From: [Clostridium] symbiosum
Lineage (GTDB): Bacteria > Bacillota > Clostridia > Lachnospirales > Lachnospiraceae
Direction: 5' to 3'
NCBI GenBank assembly: GCA_036419695.1
Contig: CP143946.1
Coordinates: 4,954,001 to 5,018,000 of the forward strand
Length of the DNA: 64,000 bases
Shown here: in pieces, positions 1 to 8,544 of the stretch
How positions within the stretch are numbered: position 1 is the first letter of the stretch
Layout of the letters: each line of letters begins with the position of its first letter
Notes under the pieces: model-generated
What the model was told of the DNA's origin: nothing
What the model saw: the letters and a program-made list of their open reading frames with translations, nothing else
Database searches by the model: none
Position numbers and translations under genes: made by a program

Positions 1-599
1 GTCGACAGAACAATCGTATCCAGGCGGATTGGCGCTCCGTTCCCGTCATACTCTACCGTAACCTGTGTTTTTCCATCGGGACGGAGATAAGGAAGAGTTC
101 CATCCTTGCGCACTTCCGTCAGGCGGCGGGCCAGTCTGTGTGCCATATAAATCGGGTACGGCATAAATTCTTCCGTCTCGTTTGTAGCATAACCAAACAT
201 CATGCCCTGATCACCGGCTCCGATTGCCTCCAGCTCTTCATCGGACATTTTATTCTCTTTGGCTTCCAAAGCCTTGTCCACTCCCATTGCAATATCAGTG
301 GACTGCTCGTCAATCGCTGTAATCACACCGCAGGTGTCACAGTCAAAACCGTATTTAGCCCTGTCATATCCAATCTCACGCACTGTCTCACGCACGATTT
401 TCTGAATATCCACATAGGCCTGTGTTGTAATCTCGCCCATTACCATGACAAGGCCCGTCGTGGTAGCCGTCTCGCAGGCAACGCGGCTCATCGGATCCTG
501 CTCTAATAAAGCATCCAGAATGGCATCGGAAATCTGATCGCACATTTTGTCCGGATGGCCTTCGGTCACTGACTCAGATGTAAAAAGTATTTTTTCCAT
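1..599 (-). CDS. metK: S-adenosylmethionine synthetase, N-terminal part (runs off the window)
   Basis: Makes S-adenosylmethionine from methionine and ATP in the cytosol. Only the first 199 or so residues are here; the rest lies beyond position 1. The start (ATG at 597-599) is followed by MEKILFTSESVTEGHPDKMC, which holds the ATP-binding GHPDK motif, and further on by GAGDQGMMFGYATNE, the methionine adenosyltransferase signature. A strong ribosome site (AAGGAGGAATAC) sits just upstream. The gene is preceded by a SAM-I riboswitch and an intrinsic terminator, so it is feedback-controlled by its own product. The identification is secure; the gene is partial only because the window starts inside it. 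Confidence 0.97.
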   Translation of the reverse strand, partial: MEKILFTSESVTEGHPDKMCDQISDAILDALLEQDPMSRVACETATTTGLVMVMGEITTQAYVDIQKIVRETVREIGYDRAKYGFDCDTCGVITAIDEQSTDIAMGVDKALEAKENKMSDEELEAIGAGDQGMMFGYATNETEEFMPYPIYMAHRLARRLTEVRKDGTLPYLRPDGKTQVTVEYDGNGAPIRLDTIVLS

Positions 600-623
600 T
601 GTATTCCTCCTTGTTTTTTAAAG

Positions 624-660
624 ACGACGAAAAGCGCGCTCCGCGGTATTTTCATCGTAG
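624..660 (-). repeat. Short palindromic repeat, copy 1 (CGCTYCGCG apex)
   Basis: An imperfect hairpin between the metK terminator and the metK ribosome site. The arms are CGA-C-GAAAA and TTTTC-A-TCG around the apex CGCTCCGCG (637-645). A second copy at 36317-36348 has the same layout with CAA/TTG in place of CGA/TCG, so one G-C pair is exchanged for A-T without losing pairing. Both copies sit directly behind a terminator and share a flanking TCAATAAAAA. No function is known to me; it looks like a REP-type extragenic palindrome. Confidence 0.6.
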
Positions 661-663
661 ATC

Positions 664-691
664 AATAAAAAGTCCGTAGCAATACGGACTT
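664..691 (-). terminator. Riboswitch-controlled terminator before metK
   Basis: On the minus strand AGTCCGTA-TTGC-TACGGACT is followed by TTTTTATT. This perfect 8-bp stem with a U tract lies directly after the SAM-I aptamer and before metK, as expected for premature termination when SAM is bound. Confidence 0.85.
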
Positions 692-710
692 GATTGTGGT
701 CTATCAAATC

Positions 711-860
711 CTCTTATTGCTCGATTGGCCGGAACATTCCGGCGCCTCGCTCAGGCTGGCACCTTCCGCCTCCCGCATTCGGGACATCCTGTCCTTCCTG
801 CCTAAACGGGGTTGCCGTGACTTCACAGATCCTTTGTATCTCCATCACTCTGAATAAGGG
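711..860 (-). ncRNA. SAM-I (S-box) riboswitch aptamer
   Basis: Read on the minus strand, CTTATTCAGAG begins the P1 helix, GAAGTCACGGCAACC matches the S-box core, AAGGTGCCAGCCTGAGC matches the conserved P3 region (GGUGCYA), and GAGCAATAAGAG closes P1 (CTTATT pairs with AATAAG). It lies upstream of metK with a terminator between, the classical S-box arrangement in Firmicutes. SAM binding should favour the terminator and switch metK off. The call is from motif recognition by eye; a covariance search with the Rfam SAM model would confirm it. Confidence 0.88.
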
Positions 861-941
861 ATATTACGTACTTTTTAATTTATTTAACTGCAACATGTAC
901 GATATCATACTCTTTTTCCTATGTCAAGTAATATCAGGAAA

Positions 942-976
942 TTTTAATTGAGATGCGGGGACGGCGTTCTCATTTC
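942..976 (+). repeat. Isolated copy of the leader of the 56.2-57.0 kb element
   Basis: The sequence around TTAATTGAGATGCGGGGACG closely matches the first bases of the structured element at 56157 (TTAGTTGAGATGCGAGGACG). The next bases, GGCGTTCTCATT, are the exact reverse complement of AATGAGAACGCC in the leader of the second copy near 57030. The structured body is absent here, so this may be a remnant or an independent short repeat. Confidence 0.4.
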
Positions 977-983
977 TCGGCGT

Positions 984-1048
984 CAAAAAATTCGGGGCAG
1001 AGCGCCGGATTCCGGTAATCTACCGAAATCCACTGCTCTGCCCCGAAT
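984..1048 (-). terminator. Intrinsic terminator of murA
   Basis: On the minus strand GATTCGGGGCAGAGC pairs perfectly with GCTCTGCCCCGAATT and runs into TTTTTTG. An inner ATTTCGGTAGATTACCGGAAT-type stem extends the hairpin. It lies 23 bp after the murA stop. Confidence 0.92.
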
Positions 1049-1070
1049 CATATCACAGGCACTTTGTCTG

Positions 1071-2363
1071 TCAGCCTACTTTTAATTTAAACTTTTGGGC
1101 TTCTTTCTCAGAATCCACCTTCTCAATTACGGCTCCCAGGCCCTGAAGTTTCTTCTCAAAATTCTCATAACCCCTCTGGATATATCCTATCTCGTCGACA
1201 ATTGTATATCCCTCGGCGGCTAATCCCGCAATGACAAGCGCAGCGCCGGCTCTCAGGTCCGGTGCATTTACCTGTGCTCCCGTCAGCTTCTTTACTCCGC
1301 TGATGATAGCGGTATAGCCTTCCACTTTGACATTGCTTCCCATCCTGGCAAGCTCGTCCACGTATTTGAAACGGTTCTCGAAAATACTCTCTGTAACAAT
1401 GCTGGTTCCCTCTGCCAGGGCCAGCGTGACGGTCATCTGCGGCTGCATATCAGTCGGGAATCCCGGGTATGGCAGTGTCTTGATGTCCGTATGTTTCTGT
1501 TTTGGCTTGCCCACAACGCGTACGGCCTCGTCAAACTCCCTGACTTCACAGCCCAGCTCGATCAGCTTGGCGGTAATCGCCTCCAGGTGCTTCGGAATAA
1601 CATTCTGTACCATAACATCGCCACGGGTGATCGCGGCGGCACACATGAATGTCCCTGCTTCTATCTGATCGGGAATAATGGAATACTCCGTTCCATGCAG
1701 TTTGTGGACCCCCTTAATACGGATTACATCCGTACCGGCTCCTTTGACATTGGCTCCCATGCTGTTCAGGAAGTTGGCAACATCGACTACGTGAGGTTCC
1801 TTTGCAGGGTTCTCAATGATAGTCTCGCCTTCCGCCAGGGTAGCCGCCATCATAATATTGATCGTAGCCCCTACGGAAACTACATCCAGATAAATATGGC
1901 TGCCCACCAGATCGATGGCATGGGCCACTACTGCGCCCTTCTCCACCTCGATCTTGGCGCCGAGGGCACGGAACCCCTTCAGGTGCTGGTCAATCGGCCT
2001 GCTGCCGATATTGCATCCGCCGGGAAGCGGCACTTCCGCACTCTTATACTTGCCCAGCAGAGCGCCTATAAAATAGTAGGACGCACGGATCTTGCGTATA
2101 TATTCATCATCTACGCTGACCTCTTTAATGTTCTTTGCATTAATACGGACCGTATGTCTGTCAATACGATCCACGTCGGCGCCGATCTGATCTATCGCTT
2201 CAAGAAGCACATTGATATCTCTGACATCCGGAAGGTTCTCTATCAGAACATCCTCGTCCGTCATGATTGATGCAGCCAAGATTCCCAAAGCAGCATTCTT
2301 TGCTCCGCTGATAATGACTTCCCCTACCAGAGAGTTGCCGCCTTTCATAATATATTGTTCCAT
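1071..2363 (-). CDS. murA: UDP-N-acetylglucosamine 1-carboxyvinyltransferase
   Basis: Transfers enolpyruvate from PEP to UDP-GlcNAc, the first committed step of peptidoglycan synthesis, in the cytosol. The 430-residue length is normal for the family. Visible motifs are the substrate-binding GAKNAAL (K22, N23) and the active-site loop PGGCNIGSRP with the PEP-reactive cysteine at C117, the residue targeted by fosfomycin, so the enzyme should be active and drug-sensitive at this site. It is transcribed alone, with a perfect terminator behind it. Firmicutes often carry two paralogues (murA and murZ); which one this is cannot be told from the window. Confidence 0.96.
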   Translation of the reverse strand: MEQYIMKGGNSLVGEVIISGAKNAALGILAASIMTDEDVLIENLPDVRDINVLLEAIDQIGADVDRIDRHTVRINAKNIKEVSVDDEYIRKIRASYYFIGALLGKYKSAEVPLPGGCNIGSRPIDQHLKGFRALGAKIEVEKGAVVAHAIDLVGSHIYLDVVSVGATINIMMAATLAEGETIIENPAKEPHVVDVANFLNSMGANVKGAGTDVIRIKGVHKLHGTEYSIIPDQIEAGTFMCAAAITRGDVMVQNVIPKHLEAITAKLIELGCEVREFDEAVRVVGKPKQKHTDIKTLPYPGFPTDMQPQMTVTLALAEGTSIVTESIFENRFKYVDELARMGSNVKVEGYTAIISGVKKLTGAQVNAPDLRAGAALVIAGLAAEGYTIVDEIGYIQRGYENFEKKLQGLGAVIEKVDSEKEAQKFKLKVG

Positions 2364-2508
2364 CCTCGCACCTCAAATATATATTAAAAAACAATGTATA
2401 TTGTTACAGAATTCTTAAATTCTAACAATCGCTTTCTACTGATTATACCATATCATCAGGATTTGTAAAGGTTTCGTCCGCTTTTTTACGTTTTCAGCCA
2501 CCTTCAAG

Positions 2509-4992
2509 TTACTGTGCCGGAAGGAATCCGATGAAGTCGTTTGCGCCGTTATTTGTGAAAAATGCCGCCGCATCATTCAGCCCTATCTTCTCAATATAGG
2601 CGAATTCCGTTCCCGGGAACCAGAGGCAGGAAATATTGTACTGATCATATCCGTATATCAGTCCGTAGCTTCCATTGCCCAGGTAAGCCACTACCGGACG
2701 GCCGCGGAAAACAAAATACAGGACCTGGTTCAGAGTGCATCCCCTTGCATTTACAAACTGTACGCCGTCCGAAGATTCTTCCAGTCCCTGGGCCATTTCA
2801 TCCAGATACCGCTTAATTACGGCCACTTCATTCTGTATATCTTTTATGGTCCTGGCATCGTTCCGGTTCGCCCTCACCCAGAACACCCGGCCATCCTGGT
2901 CGGTGACAAGGCCCATATCATCATAAGCCGCCTGCACCGCCTGTGTGAAGTCCACGAAGGAGCCGTTCATCCTGCCTCCGCCGTACGCATAGTAACGCCT
3001 GATTTTCATCGGCCTGTTTGCCGTCAGCGTTATGACATTATTTTCCTCGGCAACCGCTTTCTTCGGCACATGGACCCTGATACTGCGGGATTTGGCTGTC
3101 TGGGAATTCAGCTGTACAAAGTAAAGGCGCCCCTTCGTCGAATCTGCCAGGTATCCGATTCCGGCCAGCGGATCGGCAATCACTTCCTCATTACATACCA
3201 GCGTGTCTTCGTCCGCCATTTCATAGTCACTGCCCGATTTGCGCATTCTGGCCATATGGACGCGGCTGTCGCGTATCTGTACGTCCGTCAGGTAAAGCCC
3301 CTGGCGTTCATACCTCGTCTCGGTCTCCATATTGCTGCCTACAATCTCGAGGGCATAGAGCGGAAGTCCCGTCACGCGCCCGTCCGTCATCAGTTTCTCA
3401 CCTGGCTTTGCCAGCCCGTAGACCAAATCAGTGCCGACAAAGCCCACCAGACGGATCACCGTCTGATCCTGGAAACGTATCTCATCCTTCTTGCCTGTCT
3501 TCAAATCCATGACATTTAACTTTTCGGAGCTGTAAATATCATCTCCATCCTGCCATGCAATCCTGGAGCCGTCTGCGCTGACGGCAAAGTTTTCCTCCGT
3601 CAGGCCGTCGGCCACCACCATATATTCTTTACCGGACAGTTCCACTCCGTAAACAGCGTGATCCATCAGCAGATACAGTGTCTGATTGCTGCTTAAATAG
3701 CTCAGACGGCCGATATCCTGGCGCAGGCTCCAGTAATCTTCACTGGAAGGCAGATACAGGCGCTCCGTCAGCGTATTGTTCCCGCTCTCATACCGGTAAA
3801 GGGCCACTCCCGTCGTTCCTTCATGATTGCCCCTGTTCATATATCCATATACGAGGAAATCGATATTCCCCTCCTCACTCACCGAAAGAATCTTGATACC
3901 ATAAGAGTTAAAATTCGTCCTCAGGTCATCTTCACTCTTTCTGAACGCAAAAACCTTCGTGCTGCTCCCTTTTTCCGCATCATAGCACCACAGAGCGCGG
4001 TTTGCTACAAAGGCACGGTATTTTTCAGAAGGATCGCTCATGGTCTGCAGTTCATCTGAGTCGGAAATTCCAAGCATAATGCGCTTATCGGAGTACAGGC
4101 TGCTGTCTCCTGAAAAAATCTGGTTCATACGCCTGTCGTAGTTCATCATGTACGTTCTCTGAGTATTCCATTTCATGGTAAAACTCTCGGTTACGTCAAA
4201 ATATTCCTGTTCCCCGTCCTCGTCCGCCGTGCTGGCCACGTAATTCAGCTCAATAATTCCCATGATGCCCTGCATCTCTTTAATATGGATGGACACTTCA
4301 CTCTCACGCTTCATCTCCATGCCGCGCCATGTCAGCTGAGTAAAACTGTTTTTCAGAGTCACCTCACCAAGAGAGCTGTTGTCTGCGTTTAAATCCGTTT
4401 CAAGATAGGTCGTCAAATCCCTGGCCGTTTCATAGCTGAACGTCTTATCGGAAAATTCCCTGGCCAGAGTCAGCATCTCTTCCATATGATTGTTCTCCGA
4501 CCACACAACCCTGGTATAGTAATAAACCGCCGGGTGATCCTCGGTGGAAATAGCGATTGTCATCATATATTCTTCGTTGGCCGTCAAAAGATTCTGAATC
4601 GGAAGCACGGCGCTGACATCCGTCCCCTCCTGTGTCCACTCCTCCAGGACTGTTCTCTCAACAAGGCGTTCGCCGTCCAGGCTCCTTATTTCATACTGGA
4701 TTCCCCTTACCTTGGAATCCACATCCTGAAAGGTAATGGGAAGTCTGCGATCCTGCGGAAGGACCGTCAGATCCCCGCGTCCGGCGCTGGTGTGCTTGTC
4801 CTCAATAAAACCGTAGAGACAGTTCATTCTGCTCCCAAACAGCTCCATGTAGACGACCGGTAGATTGGCGTCCTCGATTGACGTATAAACGGCGCCGTCC
4901 TGCCCTTTTCTTGAAGACCATATGAAATAAGCGGCCAGGGCCACCACGAATATCACAAATAAAATTATCGCTTTCTTTATCGTTTTTCTCAT
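2509..4992 (-). CDS. Large membrane-anchored protein of unknown function with a papain-like C-terminal region
   Basis: I do not recognise a named family. The 827-residue protein starts MRKTIKKAIILFVIFVVALA, a signal anchor, so the bulk should lie outside the membrane. The open frame extends upstream to a TTG, but the ATG at 4990-4992 has a proper ribosome site (GAAGGAAC) and was chosen. The middle, about residues 250-650, is rich in short beta-type segments and could be a propeller. The last 100 or so residues read like a C39-type cysteine peptidase fold (GCTLNQVLYFVFRGRPVVAY, then YGLIYGYDQYN), but a tyrosine stands where the catalytic histidine is expected. That reading is inference. It lies between murA and the Pro-rich gene on the same strand and may act at the cell envelope. 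Confidence 0.6.
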   Translation of the reverse strand: MRKTIKKAIILFVIFVVALAAYFIWSSRKGQDGAVYTSIEDANLPVVYMELFGSRMNCLYGFIEDKHTSAGRGDLTVLPQDRRLPITFQDVDSKVRGIQYEIRSLDGERLVERTVLEEWTQEGTDVSAVLPIQNLLTANEEYMMTIAISTEDHPAVYYYTRVVWSENNHMEEMLTLAREFSDKTFSYETARDLTTYLETDLNADNSSLGEVTLKNSFTQLTWRGMEMKRESEVSIHIKEMQGIMGIIELNYVASTADEDGEQEYFDVTESFTMKWNTQRTYMMNYDRRMNQIFSGDSSLYSDKRIMLGISDSDELQTMSDPSEKYRAFVANRALWCYDAEKGSSTKVFAFRKSEDDLRTNFNSYGIKILSVSEEGNIDFLVYGYMNRGNHEGTTGVALYRYESGNNTLTERLYLPSSEDYWSLRQDIGRLSYLSSNQTLYLLMDHAVYGVELSGKEYMVVADGLTEENFAVSADGSRIAWQDGDDIYSSEKLNVMDLKTGKKDEIRFQDQTVIRLVGFVGTDLVYGLAKPGEKLMTDGRVTGLPLYALEIVGSNMETETRYERQGLYLTDVQIRDSRVHMARMRKSGSDYEMADEDTLVCNEEVIADPLAGIGYLADSTKGRLYFVQLNSQTAKSRSIRVHVPKKAVAEENNVITLTANRPMKIRRYYAYGGGRMNGSFVDFTQAVQAAYDDMGLVTDQDGRVFWVRANRNDARTIKDIQNEVAVIKRYLDEMAQGLEESSDGVQFVNARGCTLNQVLYFVFRGRPVVAYLGNGSYGLIYGYDQYNISCLWFPGTEFAYIEKIGLNDAAAFFTNNGANDFIGFLPAQ

Positions 4993-5212
4993 TCTGCCTG
5001 TTCCTTCTATAGAAATACTAAACAATTATGCCATTCTGTTTTTACAAATACTCTATCTGTTAGCGCAGATATAATGTCCGCATTGCGCACATTATATCAT
5101 AATCCTCTCCCAAATTCCAGAATTACCTGGAAGCGGAAACAATGAACCGCGCTTTGTAAACTTTTCACCGTCGATCAGGAACGGTATTGCAGGAACATTT
5201 GCCTGGAATACG

Positions 5213-5246
5213 GAAAAGCAGGGAAGATTTACCTTTCTTCCCTGCT
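5213..5246 (-). terminator. Terminator after the Pro-rich gene
   Basis: On the minus strand AGCAGGGAA and TTCCCTGCT form a perfect stem followed by TTTCC. It lies about 50 bp after the stop of the 5297-6016 gene. Confidence 0.75.
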
Positions 5247-5296
5247 ACTATCATTGCCTTATATTCTGTTTTTATCACGTTTTTGGCGTCTGCTCT

Positions 5297-6016
5297 TTAT
5301 CTGCACCTGCCAGTGCGGCAGCGCCTTCCCTGCAGCTCATTAAACAAAAGAATTCCCAGAATATCATTCAGAAAGTAATTTCTGGGACGCGGCGGCGGGC
5401 CCCACGGGCCTGGAGGCGGTGGCGGCGGGCCCCATGGACGGGGTGGTGGCGGGCCCCATGGACGGGGCGGTGGCGGCGGGCCCCACGGACGGGGCGGTGG
5501 CGGCGGGCCCCACGGCCCCGGGCCTGGTGGTGGTGGCGGGCCCCATGGGCGCCTTTCCGTGCCAACCTCCTGAATCTGGGTTTCCTCCATTTCCCAGGTC
5601 TCGTATCCTTCTCCGCCTCCGTACTCGCTGTTGACAGGGCCGTAGGAAACCCGCGGAGCCGTGTCTGCAGTTCTGGTTTGAGGCGGTTCCAGCTCTTCCG
5701 AGTTCATTTCCGCCTGCTGTGTCTCCTGTCCGGTGGCCGATGCTCTATCTGCAATCTTCTGAATCATCTGCTCCATCAGAATTCGATCCGGAAACTCATC
5801 ATAGATAGGGCTTCCGTCGTATTCCATCTCATCGCAGACCTCTTCCACGTACATTTGCAAAGTCTTGACCCTGTCGGGAAACATACTCTTAAAGTACTCA
5901 AAGTCCCGGATTCTTCCACTTCGCTCTGCCTGAACAGCCTGATCCTTGCGGTACAGTATGTAAGGCTCCAAAGCTGCTTCCTGCGCTCTCAATCTTTCAT
6001 ACGAAAAATCCTGCAT
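5297..6016 (-). CDS. Pro/Gly/Trp-repeat protein with a conserved-looking N-terminal domain
   Basis: Unrecognised, 239 residues. Residues 1-100 form an acidic, probably helical domain (YFKSMFPDRVKTLQMYVEEV, then EYDGSPIYDEFPDR). Residues 150-215 are about six near-repeats of PWGPPPP(P)RP. The tail is NDILGILLFNELQGRRCRTG with two cysteines. It has no signal peptide or membrane helix. The start has an AGAAGGAGG ribosome site 12 bases upstream. The repeat resembles sticky, proline-rich segments of coat or surface proteins, so a structural role, for example in the spore coat, is possible but only inferred. Confidence 0.7.
   Translation of the reverse strand: MQDFSYERLRAQEAALEPYILYRKDQAVQAERSGRIRDFEYFKSMFPDRVKTLQMYVEEVCDEMEYDGSPIYDEFPDRILMEQMIQKIADRASATGQETQQAEMNSEELEPPQTRTADTAPRVSYGPVNSEYGGGEGYETWEMEETQIQEVGTERRPWGPPPPPGPGPWGPPPPPRPWGPPPPPRPWGPPPPRPWGPPPPPPGPWGPPPRPRNYFLNDILGILLFNELQGRRCRTGRCR
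5395..5560 (-). repeat. GC-rich tandem repeat coding for PWGPPPP units
   Basis: A run of units of about 24-30 bp, each holding GGGCCCCA followed by CGGGGCGGTGG-type sequence on the plus strand, far more GC-rich than the flanks. The units stay in frame and code for the proline repeats of the gene that contains them. Unit number is likely to vary between strains by slippage. Confidence 0.8.
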
Positions 6017-6142
6017 CTGATTCCCATTCCTCCTTCTGGCATGAAGTTATATGGTATCATATGCAGGATTTTTCCAAAGTTTCTATATTGCTTCCCCAAT
6101 CCGGGGATTTTCTTTAATTTCTGCCGCGATTTCTCCGGCCAA

Positions 6143-7066
6143 TCAGTCAAACAGCTTTTCCGGATAAACGCCCTGGCCGATCAGCGCCCTGATGGACTCC
6201 GCAACCCCTGCTTTGTCCTCTTTGTATGTTACGCCAAACCAGTGATCCTGAGTTTCCAGCACCGTAACTCTGACACGGCCGTCCTTAATCATCTGGTCAA
6301 TGATGGTCGGAAGCAGGTATTCAGACTTAATGTCGCCTTCTTTCAGGTTCTGCAGGAAAGCAGGAAAACCTCTCTCAAGCTCTCTGATAAACGCAGGCGT
6401 AAGTCCCCACATGTTCATTGAGACATGCTGATCCGCCCTGACCGAGACCGGATTCCCCTCTTTGTCAGTCGCAGACAGGCCGTCCGGAGTTTTAACAATG
6501 TTGTAGGTCTCTGTTACGCGCTTTAAGACTCCGTCTTCCCCTACTTCGCACACCCCTCTGGTAACTCCGCCGTTATCGCTCAATGTGTTGGTCAGAATAA
6601 AGCCGCCCATGCAGACGTCATAAACGGGCGCATTCTCATCCATCTCGGAGATCATGTAATCATGAATCTTCTTAAATACTTCCTTGCCGTAATAGTCGTC
6701 CGCGTTGATAACCAGAAACGGCTCATTTACGATGTCACGCACACTCAGAACCGCCTGACCCGTTCCCCACGGTTTTTTCCTGCCCTCAGGGACTGAAAAT
6801 CCCGCAGGTATATCGTCCAGTTCCTGGAATGCATAAGAAACAGGAGCTATTTTTTCAATTCTGTCTCCTATCACTTCCCTGAAGTCATCCTCCAGATCAT
6901 GGCGGATAACAAACACAATCCGGTCAAATCCGGCTTCGAGTGCATCGTGGATTGAATAATCCATAATAATCTCGCCGTTAGGCCCTACCGGCTCCAACTG
7001 CTTAATCCCGCCTCCAAAACGGCTTCCAATTCCGGCAGCCATGATCACAAGCGCTGTTTTTTTCAT
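6143..7066 (-). CDS. Sugar-phosphate nucleotidyltransferase family protein
   Basis: A GT-A fold nucleotidyltransferase of the NTP_transferase family, which activates sugar-1-phosphates to NDP-sugars. The N-terminus has the nucleotide-binding signature AAGIGSRFGGGIKQL (residues 10-24), followed by GPNGEIIMDYSIHDA. A metal-site INADDYYG lies further in. The start chosen is ATG 7064-7066, because an upstream in-frame ATG overlaps the ribosome site (AGGAGAAGAG). Members of this clade are often annotated only as nucleotidyltransferase; the sugar and nucleotide are not evident. It follows the Pro-rich gene's start at about 130 bp and is probably a single-gene unit. Confidence 0.85.
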   Translation of the reverse strand: MKKTALVIMAAGIGSRFGGGIKQLEPVGPNGEIIMDYSIHDALEAGFDRIVFVIRHDLEDDFREVIGDRIEKIAPVSYAFQELDDIPAGFSVPEGRKKPWGTGQAVLSVRDIVNEPFLVINADDYYGKEVFKKIHDYMISEMDENAPVYDVCMGGFILTNTLSDNGGVTRGVCEVGEDGVLKRVTETYNIVKTPDGLSATDKEGNPVSVRADQHVSMNMWGLTPAFIRELERGFPAFLQNLKEGDIKSEYLLPTIIDQMIKDGRVRVTVLETQDHWFGVTYKEDKAGVAESIRALIGQGVYPEKLFD

Positions 7067-7176
7067 TTCTCTTCTCCTCATATGTGTTTCCTTAATAACT
7101 GCCTAACAGTATAGCACATGGGGGAGGGTTCTGCAATCGGGATGTTAGATGAGCCGGCCCGTCCGCGAACTGATAG

Positions 7177-8376
7177 CTACTTCAAAAAATTCACAAATCC
7201 TGTAATTACAAATGTATTAATGAGGTTAATGAACAGGCTGCCTACCAGCGGCACGATAAAGAAAGCATCCGGTGATGCGCCGTATTTTTCTTCTACCGAC
7301 TGCATATTGGCCATGGCCGTCGGAACGGCGCCGAGTCCGAAACCGCAGTGACCGACCGCAATCATAGCGGCGTCGTATGTTTTTCCCATGAACTTAAATG
7401 TAATGAATACCGCACAGACGAACATCAGGATGGTCTGGGCCAGGAGCAGAACGAGCATTGGAATTGCGAGGTCTGCGAGCTGCCACAGCTGCAGCGTCAT
7501 CATTGAAAGCGCCAGGAATATAAGGAGCGATATATTGCTGATAATCGAAATTTCCGGCAGGCGCAGTTTTAAATGCTCCGTGTTGTCTGCGATATTTCTG
7601 ATGATGGCCGCTGCCGTCATGCCTCCTACCGAGGCAGGGAATGACAGGCCGGTTTTGGCGAGTAAATCCGAAACAAGGCAGCCCAGAGACACGGCGATCA
7701 GGAGCTGGTATGCGCCGACGGTCAATGCTCGTTCGCTGGAGCCGTTTGCTGATTTTCCGAGTTCACTGTCGTCCAGTTTTACGGCAACGCTGGCCGCATC
7801 GGAGCTTTTTAAGTGATAGTGTTCGATCAGAAAACGTCCCGTCGGTCCTCCAATCAGGCTTCCCGCCACCAGGCCGAATGTGGCCGCCGCCAGGGAAATC
7901 GTGTTGGCGTTTGCAAGGCCCGCCTCTTCCAGAACAGGCGCGAAGGCCGCCGATGTTCCGTGTCCACCCGTCATTGGGATGGAGCCGGTTGCAAGCCCTA
8001 CCAGCGGATCAATACCCATTACCTTTGACAGGCCGACTCCCAGCAGGTTCTGTAATATTACGACTATGGAAGAGATAACCAGAAAAATGATAACCTGCGG
8101 CCCTCCCTTTTTTAACAGCTTCCAGCTGGCTGTAAATCCGATTCCTGAATAGAACAGCAGCATGAAAAAATCTTTAAACGCCATGTCGAACTTTATCTCA
8201 AACGCACCTGTCTCGTGACCGATAAGAATCAAAACCGTACATATCAGACCGCCAACTACCGGTACGGGGATACAATATTTCTGTAAAAGCGCAACCCGCT
8301 TACGGATTGCCTCGCCCAAGATTAATATAACGACTGCGATTGCTATAGTATGATATACATTTAATCCAATTGTCAT
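7177..8376 (-). CDS. gltS: Sodium/glutamate symporter
   Basis: Imports glutamate with sodium across the cytoplasmic membrane. The 399 residues carry about ten hydrophobic segments, and the family motif GGHGTSAAFAP lies in the first half, mirrored by GHCGFGLGAVPTAMANMQ in the second half, as expected for the inverted-repeat fold. The ribosome site is AGGAGGAATGAACT. It lies 168 bp after a putative M29 peptidase gene on the same strand, so uptake of glutamate may be linked to peptide breakdown. A sodium motive force would fit the sodium-type V-ATPase elsewhere in the window. Confidence 0.95.
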   Translation of the reverse strand: MTIGLNVYHTIAIAVVILILGEAIRKRVALLQKYCIPVPVVGGLICTVLILIGHETGAFEIKFDMAFKDFFMLLFYSGIGFTASWKLLKKGGPQVIIFLVISSIVVILQNLLGVGLSKVMGIDPLVGLATGSIPMTGGHGTSAAFAPVLEEAGLANANTISLAAATFGLVAGSLIGGPTGRFLIEHYHLKSSDAASVAVKLDDSELGKSANGSSERALTVGAYQLLIAVSLGCLVSDLLAKTGLSFPASVGGMTAAAIIRNIADNTEHLKLRLPEISIISNISLLIFLALSMMTLQLWQLADLAIPMLVLLLAQTILMFVCAVFITFKFMGKTYDAAMIAVGHCGFGLGAVPTAMANMQSVEEKYGASPDAFFIVPLVGSLFINLINTFVITGFVNFLK

Positions 8377-8544
8377 AGTTCATTCCTCCTGACCTTCTGT
8401 TCAGGTAAAGCTTTTCCGCCTCTATACTCCCTGTAATCCTCCCGCCTGAAGCTTTATCTGCTATTTCCCATAATAACAATAATTACATGACAAATTGCCC
8501 GAATTTCTTTTCAAACTGCGTGTTTTTTTCCCCTGTTAAACGAC

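Noticed and set aside
5395..5560. Possible CRISPR-like array
   Set aside because: The units are in-frame tandem repeats without spacers and code for proline repeats.
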